A stretch of 64,000 bases of DNA from Gnetum montanum. Its lineage: Eukaryota > Streptophyta > Gnetopsida > Gnetales > Gnetaceae. Positions within the stretch are counted from its first letter, which is position 1; the number at the start of each line of letters is the position of its first letter. The stretch spans positions 565,548 to 629,547 of the forward strand of contig MNCI01014407.1 of assembly GCA_015680685.1 (NCBI GenBank). Direction: 5' to 3'. Below are positions 22,544 through 32,891 of this stretch, in pieces. Position numbers and translations under genes: made by a program. A model generated the notes under the pieces. That model saw only the letters and a list, made by a program, of their open reading frames with translations, had not been told where the DNA came from and searched no databases.

Positions 22544-23521
22544 TACCTGTATGCAACGTCCAACATCAACTTACTAGACTTCTGGTTCCAGAACCCTCGT
22601 GCACCCTGCAGCAAGCTCTAGAGTTCGCATGCCGACTGGACAGGCTTCGTCGCTGTGGCCACGGACCCGGCCGAGATCCAGCACCTTGGAGGCGGGGACT
22701 CGTCACAAAATTGGAATGGATCATAGATCTCATGGACTGCCTGTGCCCTGCACAAATCAATCCTCTGCATGCATCCTCACCAGGAGAACGACTGCCGCTA
22801 CTGCATTCTGAGCACCCACAAGCACATTGATTCGGAGATCAAGCGACTAGTTCAGCCAATACCCGAGCAAGCAGCTCTCCCTCGTTGTGACAGACCACAG
22901 CCTAGGCAGCGCCCTGGCCATGATCACTGCCTACGATATCCCGGAAATGGGATTGAACCTGCGATCAGACGAAGCCAACGAGCAGGTCCCCATTACTGTG
23001 TTCTCCTTCTTCGGATCACCACTGGGGAATTGGGCATTCGGGAATCGGTGCAACGAACTGGGTCTGCGGTTTCTACGCATCGTGACCGTCCACGATGGGT
23101 CCCGAAGGTCCCTGAGGTTCTGTTCAACGAGGAAACGACGCAGGGCCGGCTGGCAGCTCTGGTTCAGAAGCTGCCATGGCATTACTGTCATGTCGGGAGG
23201 GAACTGAGTCTGGATCCGGAATGGTTCCCGTTTCTGAAAGTCACGACGGATCCGGCCGCGCTTCATAATGTGGAAGGGCTGCTGCATTTGGTGGATGGGT
23301 ATGACGGCCACGGAAGAAGGTTTTATCTCAACACGGGACTTGATCCTGCGTTGCTGAACAAGAGGAGCTGCCATTTGTTGTTGCAGGAGTACGAGGTGAG
23401 GGCCCATGGATTCAGCCCTGCCGGGTTTACCACGAACATGACGTTGGCTGCCACGTGGCAGCAGCATCACTGGGAGCTTCGGCGCCAGCGGCGCTCTCGG
23501 GCTGCCATGTCAGCGGGCTGA
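22544..23521 (+). pseudogene. DAD1-like phospholipase A1 pseudogene
   Basis: Intact relatives are plant class-I phospholipase A1 proteins (DAD1 / PLA1-I type), which release fatty acids from membrane lipids, some for jasmonate synthesis. Here pieces lie in order across frames: YLYATSNINLLDFWFQ (22,544), DWTGFVAVATDPAEIQHLGG, a deletion, VTKLEWIIDLMDCLCPAQIN, EIKRLVQ, then the lipase elbow. The elbow reads TDHSLGSALAM, so the first Gly of GHSLG is Asp (22,893-22,895); the Ser codon is 22,899-22,901. It continues QVPITVFSFFGSPLGNWAF, a frameshift near 23,095, then VPEVLFNEETTQGRLAALV and LLHLVDGYDGHGRRFYLN. The C-terminus after EYEV is not family-like. No introns are visible, which is usual for this family. 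It is markedly GC-richer than its surroundings. Confidence 0.85.
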
Positions 23522-23627
23522 GCTGGCGTTCACGTAAACGTGGCAGATCGTGTGTATGTAAATATATATATAAATATTTTGTTGATATTGATGCTGAAAA
23601 TACCGTACAATGAAGGTTTTATATGTT

Positions 23628-23655
23628 TTCTGGGACCAAGTACTTGGTCCCAGAA
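23628..23655. repeat. Perfect 28-bp palindrome
   Basis: The sequence is its own reverse complement, centred between 23,641 and 23,642 (core CCAAGTACTTGG). It is next to a GAATTC site and just upstream of the first tandem unit. The second unit lacks it. Confidence 0.8.
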
Positions 23656-23662
23656 TTCGAGA

Positions 23663-24455
23663 TAATGAATAGTGATTAAATGCCAAATAGTGAATGTTTT
23701 ATATGTTTTTATCTTTTGATGTGAGACTACTTTAATCAACCTTTTGATGTGTGGTCTGGACAATTGCCGTACCGACCAGCAATGTGATTGGACAATTGCA
23801 TTACCTCCCTGTTATTTATAAATAGTGCATCAAAAATGGATAAGGATGGCTTAGTTATCATCTTTTGTAAGTCGTGAATTTGATTAGGACCCTCTCATGT
23901 AGTAACATTAAGATTTTTATATACTTTGTTGGTACAAAGTTAAAATGAGGATCAAGATGTGTTGTTAAAAGTTTTACCAAACCTTTGTTAGTGTTAACAT
24001 TTGTTAATAGTTGTGTCGGCGTTAAAGTTACTATTCCCATGAAAATTGTGGAATTTGTCTCACACAAAAGCGGCCGTCCAAGGATAGGACTGGGAAATAG
24101 CATGTAATAATGAATAGTGATTAAATGCCAAATAGTGAAGGTTTTATATATTTTTATCTTTTGATGTGAGACTACTTTAATCAACCTTTTGAGGTGTGTG
24201 GTTTGGACAATTGCAGTACCTGCCCCTATTATTTATAAATAGTGCACATTAGAAATGGATAAGGATGGCTTAGTTATCATCTTTTGTAAGTCGTGAATTT
24301 GATAGGCACTAATGCTCTCTATAATGCACCATCTCATGATGTAACATTAAGATTTTTATATACTTTGTTGGTACAAAGTTAAAATGATGATCAAGATGTG
24401 CTGTTAAAAGTTTTACTAAACCTTTGTTAGTGTTAACATTTGTTAATGGTTGTAT
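23663..24455. repeat. Tandem repeat, two ~350-bp units, period 445
   Basis: Unit 1 (23,663-24,016) and unit 2 (24,108-24,455) share long runs such as TAATGAATAGTGATTAAATG, GGATAAGGATGGCTTAG and GATTTTTATATACTTTG. Indels include 'CAGCAATGTGATTGGACAAT' only in unit 1 and 'GGCACTAATGCTCTCTATAA' only in unit 2. Each has ATTTATAAATAGTGCA, which looks like a TATA region. They may be two LTR-like or promoter copies; no coding sequence lies between. Confidence 0.75.
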
Positions 24456-24865
24456 ATATCTATATTAATAAAATGGCGGACAACATTTCATTCCAACCAT
24501 AGGAGAATTAGCAAATATATATCCTAGCAATAACATAAATGCTACATGCTCTAAAAGTTAACCTATTGTAAATAGTTAAAAGCAAACAATTCAGGACACA
24601 TCACATAACCACAAAGGATAAATCACTTTGAAAACTGTTGATTAGTAAGCCTCTAATAAATTCTGAGCTTGAAAACACCAACAAATACTTATTGGTTATT
24701 TCAAAATAGAAAGCTTTAATTTTTGCATATATTTTCTTATTTATTTTTTAGCATGATTAGATTATCTAAGTGATCCTTCTTTTGTTTATTATGCACTCTT
24801 AAACTTATAACATGAGCATTCTACATGAGTTTGGGCTAAACATTATTCTCTATAGTTATTAGAGA

Positions 24866-25593
24866 AGGAAAAAGCCATGACAAAGATTATAATTTTTTGG
24901 TTGCTCAAATGAATCTTCCATCCATTTCAAGTGGATTAGAAGATTTTGAAGATTCAATGCATTTATATGATACAAAGGATGAAATACAATTACACAGTAA
25001 GAAGATGTTGCAAACAATGTAGAGACCCGTTGCTGTGTGTGTGTAGCAGATAGACATCCACGTGGATTCAAAATCTTAGATGATGACAGTGATGATATTG
25101 AGCAATCTCTGCTTATATCTAAAGGTGCAAGGCTTATGCTCATAATTAACCTTTGGCCTGAAGCAAAATTGGTGAATGGTGCACTTGGCATGATTCACAG
25201 TATTATGTATCGTTCAAGTAAACAACCACTTGCATTACCATCGTACATTGTTGTTGAATTTGACTCTTACATCGAATGTCCCTTTGATAATGGTAATCCT
25301 CATCATGTGCCAATTATACCTAAGGTCTAAGGAGCATCGCGTTAGTTACTGTTACAATTGGCATGGATCATAACTATTCATAAATCTCCAGAAATTACAA
25401 TAAGGTTACTATTGACATTGATTCAAGAAAAGTTATGGGTCTAATGTTTGTTGCATTATCTAGAGTCAAGACCATTGATTCTTTAAAGATTCATCCTCCT
25501 TTCTCTATGCAGAGATATAGAAAGATTTCAAATGCTAAACATCTCCATAGTAAAATTGCACAGGAAGTTCATTTTACTCAATTGGAGGATTAG
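24866..25593 (+). pseudogene. PIF1-type DNA helicase relic, C-terminal half
   Basis: PIF1-family helicases unwind DNA; in plants many copies derive from Helitron transposons. Visible pieces in order are MHLYDTKDEIQLHS (24,958), a 98-codon open stretch at 25,037-25,330 with ISKGARLMLIINLWPEAKLV and NGALGMIHSIMY and SYIVVEFDSY, then HVPIIPK, remnants of the 'AWAITIHKSQG' motif in broken frames near 25,360-25,400, and VMGLMFVALSRVKTIDSLKI with PPFS. It ends at TAG 25,591-25,593. The Walker A half is missing. No Helitron terminus was identified. Confidence 0.8.
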
Positions 25594-25934
25594 GCATATT
25601 GAGTTCACACTTATCACTGTATTTTGCTTTTTGCTCAATTCTATTTTACAACTCTGTAATGTTCGATGAAATAATTGTGAAATGTATTCCTTCATCAACA
25701 TATACGAAATATATAAATTTTTATTTTTACTAATTTGTGTTTACCAATATATATTATTTGGAATGCAAATAGTAATCTTATTTAAATAGTTCTATCAATA
25801 TTTTAACAATTTGAACATTTATAACTATGTCCTTTATAATGGTAGTTGATAACATAAAAACTCAAAAAAATAATTAAATTCTACTCATTGCTCACGAAAC
25901 TGCTCCACTAACTTATATATATATATATATATAT
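25594..25934. other. AT-rich stretch with (TA)n
   Basis: Nothing coding. A (TA)n microsatellite at about 25,914-25,934 directly abuts the foldback element. Confidence 0.5.
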
Positions 25935-26292
25935 CAATTGGTCGAGATGATTTTAACCAAGTCCAACTACTAGACAAAGTAACAAGATAACTAAAAATGA
26001 AATTACTCATCCCTCCTCTATTTCTCTACCACTTACCCAATTTAGTTTTACCCTCTCGGTCAAGTTTGTTCTATCTTTGTTTCTTCATGGCATTTTTGAG
26101 CTGCTATTTATGCAAAAGATTTATTTCTCAAAAATGCCATGAACAAACAAAGAAAGAACAAACTTGACTGAGATGGTAAAACTAAATTGGGTAAGTGATA
26201 GAGAAATAGAGAAGGAATGAGTGATTCCATTTTTAGTTATCTTGTTACCATGTCCAATAGTCAGCCTTGGTTAAAATCATCTTAGCCAATTG
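25935..26292. mobile_element. 358-bp foldback element (MITE-like)
   Basis: The left arm 25,935-26,100 and right arm 26,128-26,292 are imperfect reverse complements over their full length (roughly 85-90% by eye) around a 27-base loop. The outer ends are CAATTGGTCGAGATG and its complement; the inner ends CATGGCATTTTTGAG pair perfectly. It sits in TA-rich flanks, which fits insertion at TA. No coding capacity. It could also give a small-RNA hairpin. Confidence 0.75.
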
Positions 26293-26679
26293 ATAGAGAT
26301 ATATATATGTATATATCTAAGCTAATTATTTTTATTATAGTTATTATATTTTTAAATATTTTTTTCTCTTTTTTTCCAAAACTAACGATTACCCTCTACA
26401 TCTCAACTAGTCATTAATTGTAATGTTTTATTTTATCTTTAACCCTTTAACAAATCAAGTGCAACCAATAATGAATCTAGTATGATGTGAAACATCTTGC
26501 AAAAAAAAAAAAAAAACATAAACTATGGATGATACAATTTAATAGCATACTTTTTAGGTATTTATTTAATACACTCTTCTAGTTCATTAAAAATGTGAAA
26601 TTAGTGAAAGGAAACATACTATTGTAAAAGTGATCAAATTTTGTAGTTTCATTATGATGAACTGTATTTTTTTTTGGCT
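26293..26679. other. AT-rich stretch with poly(A)
   Basis: There is a run of A at about 26,501-26,516. No gene is seen. Confidence 0.45.
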
Positions 26680-27192
26680 TCGATATCAAAGCCCTAATAT
26701 CAAATACCCAATATTGGGGGCCAAGATGCAATGTCGAATATCCAATGTCACAAAATGTGTGCTGGCCTATAAATATAGTGCTTGGGTGTGCGATTTGGAC
26801 ATAAGTTTTTTCATAGCATAGCAGAGCACTTGCAGTTTTTCTTCCTTAGAGTTAGAATATTTTCCTAAGTTCCTACAATAGGAGTCATTGAGTGTACATA
26901 TCTTTATTCAAGCACTATTGTACCTAAGCATGGTAATGTGTGCAACAATAAAGATGAGCTTTCTAATAAACCTTGTAGCACTTTGCCTAGATTGAATATT
27001 TTATTTATTCATTGAATGTTTTATGCAATTTTATTTAATGCTTTCAAGTAATTAAGCTAAGTTAAGTTAGCTAGGCTAAATAGCAATTAATTAAGCACAT
27101 AAGTATGATTGTTTCAAGCATGCGCATGATGCTTGGTAATCCTAGCAATGCTTAATGTTTGGTAACCCAGCAGCATTATATGTGTTTAAGAT
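26680..27192 (+). mobile_element. Truncated sense LTR piece, copy B, with promoter
   Basis: This is the counterpart of 298-710 but with U3 kept: short GATATC / AATATTGG palindromic motifs (26,680-26,750) and TATA box CTATAAATATAG (26,767-26,778). Copy A's homology begins at 26,780, two bases after the TATA box. It is cut at 27,192 by the antisense LTR. Confidence 0.65.
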
Positions 27193-28171
27193 TGATAAGC
27201 CACAAGGTGCCCCCGACACCCAACCATATGAATCAAAAGAGTTTGTGCATGATCTAATCGAATTCCATTGATGGGACTAGTTGTGGCATCTAGATCATTA
27301 TGTTTTGATCGTAGTTTGTTGTCTTCCCACTTGGACTAGTGGTGCCTTTGTCATGTATGGTTTACTCCAAAGTGAGACATGATAATTAATGTTGTTTCAT
27401 CCTTATGCTACTCTCAATGATAATAGAGAAATCAATTACTAAATTTAATTAATAATAGAAAGATAAAGTCTAAACTATCCTAAGGGCAATAAGTGTCTAT
27501 TCCTAGCTTACTCTACACATCTTGAACCCACATATCCACTACTGGGATTACCAAGTGCTATGCTATTGGGTGAACCAAGCAATAATGCTGCTAAGATTAC
27601 CAAGCGAATACATGTTTATGCTCAAAATTGGTCGTGCTTATTCCACTAATTCATTAATATGAATGAAAATGTAAATATTAACTAAGTACATGAAACATAA
27701 ATTACATGGAAATCAAATTTAATATAAGTCAAAGTGGTGCAATGAATAAGAATCAATCTCAATCTTATTGTCATTCATGAAATGTGTTCAAGTACATTGC
27801 CACTCAAATAAGATGTCATACAACTAACTCAAATCTACACTATGGGCACTCACTAACTATTCTCTAAGACTATGGAATAAAACTGCAAGAGTTCAACTAC
27901 TTTATTGACCAAAGAATTATCCTCAAACCATGCATCCAAGTGCTATATTTATAGGCTAACACACATCCCACGATATCAGATATTTGACATCACATCTTGG
28001 CCCCCGATATCAGGTATCCAATATCAAGGCTCCAATATCGAATATCCAATATTGTAGTTGACATAAATAAACTTGTTATTCAAATATATGTGATGACATG
28101 CATTAAGTCATCTGCATTGAAGCATCTACCTCAACATGGCTATGTTAACACAACCAACCGATGCTTTATCA
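27193..28171 (-). mobile_element. Complete antisense LTR, copy B (979 bp)
   Basis: Counterpart of 711-1,675 with the same termini. The minus-strand TATA box is at 27,943-27,954. The U3 motifs (27,975-28,055) contain one more repeat (ATCAAGGCTCCAAT) than copy A. Confidence 0.7.
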
Positions 28172-28187
28172 TACCCCCATGACTAAG
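28172..28187 (-). promoter_or_regulatory. Candidate polypurine tract, copy B
   Basis: CTTAGTCATGGGGGTA on the minus strand, directly outside the LTR, as in copy A. Confidence 0.5.
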
Positions 28188-31100
28188 TAAAAACTCATCC
28201 TTGAGTTAATAGGATAGGATTGAGCTTTCTTTACAAAAAATTGGGAATGATGGGATTATTGATTGACACTAACTACTGACTGACTCTAAGTACTGCATTA
28301 CAAACTTTTATTCAAATGAATGCATATAAATGACAAAGTGACAAAAAAGATTGGGCAGACATATAAGATTACAAAATTTACAGAGGTCTTCAAAAATCCA
28401 TTGAAGATGATTCTTCTTGTTCTAACTAAAGATGGAAAACTTCCAACCTTGATTGTTATGTCGATGCTTTTTGGGTTATGCAGAACATTCTTAAAGGATG
28501 GACAAAAATTTCTTCTCATCGTTCCATGACCCTAGCAAACATGCGATGTTTGAGCTACTATCTTATATGTGCTACAATTTGTCCATGGCATATCCTCCAT
28601 TGTCCCCCTCTTAGCTTCATTTTCATGCTTGGTTAGAGACCTTATTTCTTAGGCATTTCTGTTAGCATCACCTATAGTCACCAAAGGATCAACATTAGTT
28701 TTGATAAATTTTTCCTAAATAATCAACCCTTTTTGAATCCCTTAATTTGCATTTAAGCACAAGGTGATGACAACATACTACACCCAAGGCTATGAGGTAA
28801 CTAAAATCATCAAGTTGTTCATCTTATTTTGGTCAATTACTATTAGTTACCACAATGTTTAAAAATAGGATGTTAGAAATTTTTTTTGAAAATTTCAAAA
28901 AACATTTGAAAGCACATAAGTTTTCGAATAATTAAAATTAAAGGTCTAATTCAGAAGATTACAAAGAAATATTAATGGATTTGGAAATAGAATAGTAGCA
29001 AAAATTAATGAAACAAATGAGAATTAGTTCCAAAATTATGCATAAATTTAGAGAAATCATCACTGATATTCTAGAAGATGTGAAGGTTAGTTCAAAGCCA
29101 TGATAAACAAAAGTTATGCAAGTGGGTCCTCCCCAAAGTAAGCTCCTACCATAATGCCCTTACATAACCACTTCTATAGATGTCCATGGACACCTTAGAA
29201 GTTAAATGTAGATCATGTCTTTATTCCAAACAACACACAACTGTCATGATTGGGATGTTGCACTATACTACACAAAACCAAAAGGCTCATAATTGCATGT
29301 AGTAATGAGGTCAATAATGGAATGAGAAGGGATTGCAAAGATCAGGATGTAAGGTACTTGACCATGTCCACAATAGTTTCTTGTGAAAAAATGTGATTGA
29401 AATGATCAACATACCTATCCATCCATATTTAGACCAAGTCCATACCATGAACAGTGACCTCGCATAGATGTGTTCCATCCTGCCAACCAACATCAGTCCA
29501 CAACCACCTCAAAGAACAATCATCACTTCAAAAATAGAAGAAAAGAGAAGAATGAAGGAAGGGCCTTAGTTAGATGGGTGCTTTCAAGCACAGGTAACAT
29601 GTCTTTCCAGCCCCATAATTAGTGCTTGTAGCTCATTATTATGTCTAAGGGATGTGCTTTAATTTCCATTATTGTTGTTTTTTTTCTTGCTTTTTTTCTT
29701 TTTCTTTTTTGCATTTTATATTATTATATTTTTTTGAAATGGAAACCATACCATGCAAAGGCAAAGCTTCCTTTTCATTGGTTGATGAAGGAGTGATGAT
29801 ACATCCAAGAGGAGTGATAAACCACATGAAAGAAGTCAAGAAGAGAACCCAACAAATCCCCTTGAGGTCACATCCTTACCATTCCCACTTGGTTATTCCC
29901 TCTTTCTTCAAGGTACAATGTTCATTGATTAATTTTACTTTCATGAAAGAAGAACCAAATTGTTTCCATGAGAAGGACCTTTTATTCAAAGAACTAGGGG
30001 GGTGGATGAGGTGATCTCACTACTTTACAGAATTACTTAACCAATCATCTTGATAGCATAGCACAAAAACCCAACACATAGCATTGACTTCTGTATCATG
30101 ACTTGGCAATATTATTAACAAAAACATGAAATACATTCATAAAACATAAAGCAAATGACTTAAGAAAACAAATATAAAAAAAAGAAAAATATTAAGAAAT
30201 GGAAAACATGTGAAGAATTAGAACATTTTGGAAGAAATAGGAAAATGATAAATAATTATAAAACAAAAAAAGATGGAAAACACTTATTAGTTTTTGAACT
30301 AGGATGAAACATCATCCCCACGACTAATCTTATGGTTGCACATTCAGAAGATGGACTAAATACTTCCTTGATTATACACCACTTATTTTTCATCTTTCAG
30401 TATTACTAATTTAATTAATCATGTGGTGGCAGATCTAACATTTGTGATAGTCTTGTATGGATCATTTAGAGACGTATCTTCATCTAGACTTGATGGTATT
30501 TCCATTTTGGAGGATCTAAATGTGTTTGCTTCTTTTTCTTGATTTTTTGTTTTAATTTCCAAGTCTCTATGTTTAATATCTTTTTTGGTATATAATTAGA
30601 GTGTAAGATATCTGTGTCTAAGTCCTATGTTTGGTTTATTTTCTTAAGTCTAAAATTAATAAGCGAATCAATTGCTTCCATGAATCTTTGAAACAATTTT
30701 ATATTCTCATTTTCAAGCCACTAGGTGTCTTCTAATTTAGTGGCTACTATGTAGACTACTTTTTGCTCACATACTTGTTCCTTAGCTTTGTGTGGGTTGT
30801 GTTAATATTTTGAATTTCCAGTCCACAACTACACCCTTTACTATTAGTGATGCATGGATTTTCTTGTCTCTCCACAATGATAAGTTCATCATTTATGTCT
30901 TGTGCTGGAATGATAATGGTTGTTGGCTTTTTTGTATCATTAGGAGACATCATTTCGCGAAGGAAGGTTATTGCATCAGATTGGTCTTATGCTAGTTTTG
31001 ATGAGTTAGTAGGTCTATGAGTGTTGTGCTTACACATGGGAACCATCCTAAAGAAAGGGTGTTTCCAAGATTGTGGTAGAGATCTACGAGCATTATCATT

Positions 31101-31830
31101 TTTATGTATGTTTGTAGCACAAGTGGCATTCTTTCATTGATGTTGTGGTGCTAAACCTTCCTATGTTGCTAGCCGTGACATGTGATAGAGGTGAGTATGA
31201 GAATATTAAGAATATGATGAAGGGTGAGAGGTGTGAGGTGGTGATCCTTCAAAAGGTGTTGCAGGTGGATGATATTCTAGAGAACGGTAGTAAGGATTTG
31301 AGGTAAAAGAGGTAGACCAAGTCAGGGAAACAAGTTGTTGAACATAATATCTATATAGGTCTAGCTAGCAGTAAGGGTAGTGCTGGTTTGATGATTGCCT
31401 CCTCCACAACTATGGGTTTTTCCACTATGGTTGATAGTAGTTGTGAGGCTGATAAAAAGTCTCACTAGGATAGTACGGTTGGTTGTAGGACTATCTATAA
31501 TTACCTTGTAAGTAAGGTAATTTCCTAGGCATTTTCTTTTGTATGAACTTGGGATTTAATGCAAAAGCCCAATACTCATGTAGATGTAACATAACTAGGA
31601 AATAATCCTTTGGATGGTCATATAGGCAAATGTCACATCCAACATCCTCTTCTATGGTTGAGTCTACAACCTCTTCTTTTACAATTATTTTCCATTTTTA
31701 TCTATAAGTGTCCCTAGATATTTCTTGGTTCTTTTTCCTCCTCTTGTTTTGATCACTTGATTCTTTTTGCATTACTTTCTTCTCTACAATTTTTACATAA
31801 GTTGTAACTTTGTTAATGAAGCATCAAAGT
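28188..31830. other. Unrecognised stretch, copy B
   Basis: Counterpart of 1,692-5,290. It contains the 120-codon unrecognised ORF at 29,652-30,014 and the A-rich tract near 30,120-30,290. A small insertion (TTTCAAGCACAGG) is present at 29,583 relative to A. No protein family is recognised. Confidence 0.4.
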
Positions 31831-32737
31831 GTTATGTTGATAGGCCCCTGTGACGTGGTCTCATTGATGGGCCTCCATCGATGTGGCCCCATCTAGGTGG
31901 TGTTGCCCTGTCAATGGGGCTACGTCGACGTAATGTTTACTGCATCTATGGGGCCCCATCAACATAGCTCCATAATAAATTTTATAAATATGCACTCACA
32001 AATCATGTTTATGGGATGTAATATCATAGTTGTAGCAGAGTTCTTGAAGTTTTGTCATTTGAGAGTTAGAATATTTCTATGAGTGCTCACAAAAAGAGTT
32101 AGAAAGTGTATGGATCTTTGTTTGAGCACTGATATACATGAGCACACCAATCTGAATGGTAATAAATATGATCCTTTTGATCAAACCTTGTAGCACTTGG
32201 AATAGATTAATGATTTATTTCTACATTTACTATTTTCATTAATTATGCAATTAATTAAGCTAGATTAGACCTTGATTGATTAAGTAATTAAGCTAAAAAT
32301 AGATTAAACACATAAGTACAACTGCTTCAAGTATAACATACAACACTTGGTAATCCTAGTAGTGCTTAATGCTTGGTAGCCCACCAATGTTGTATGCATT
32401 CAGGATGTGTATGGAAAGTGGGACCAAATACTTATGTTAAAACTAGTTAGAAATTAATTAATTGGTTAAATTAAAGTAGCTATTAAATTACTTCATTTCT
32501 TTATTCTAAGCACCAGGAACATAAAACATAAAATAATAAAAATCATATGCCTTGATTACACTTAACCATATCTTTGTACATCATAAGTATAATTGGGAAG
32601 ATAATAAATGATCGACAAAGTTCACTTCTTAGAGGCCAGTTTACTAGAAGAGCTAGAGTCCATGGAATTTGACCAGATCACGTGTGAACACTTAGTGATT
32701 CGTATGGTTGAGCATAGGGGTACTCGATTGCTCATCA
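31831..32737 (+). mobile_element. 5' LTR of the copy-B gypsy element
   Basis: Counterpart of 5,300-6,206. The TATA box is at 31,980-31,990 after GGCCCCATCAACATAG. The LTR ends CTCATCA at 32,737. The left end is approximate. Confidence 0.7.
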
Positions 32738-32738
32738 T

Positions 32739-32756
32739 TAGCACCATTGCTAGGGA
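32739..32756 (+). promoter_or_regulatory. Primer binding site, tRNA-Asp type, copy B
   Basis: TAGCACCATTGCTAGGGA, the same decayed sequence as in copy A, one base after the LTR end. Confidence 0.75.
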
Positions 32757-32891
32757 CTCTTTTTGTTTGAAATGTGCACTATCTAGGTTTAGTAAACATT
32801 ATTAACATCATTGGATGAACCCTAAGGTCAAAATCATTCTTACAATAAATATAAACATATAAGCACACTAACATCTTATTTTTATTACAAA

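Larger units (their letters stand above)
23522..24865. other. AT-rich intergenic stretch with tandem repeat
   Basis: This stretch holds the palindrome at 23,628 and the two-unit repeat at 23,663-24,455. 24,456-24,865 shows nothing recognisable. Confidence 0.5.

Noticed and set aside
22887-23470. Two plus-strand and one minus-strand ORFs as separate genes
   Set aside because: The plus frames are successive pieces of one frameshifted phospholipase pseudogene; the minus frame is its complement in GC-rich DNA.
25935-26292. microRNA precursor
   Set aside because: The arms pair over about 165 bases with high identity, more like a MITE or siRNA hairpin than a typical short miRNA stem, and no known mature miRNA sequence was recognised.
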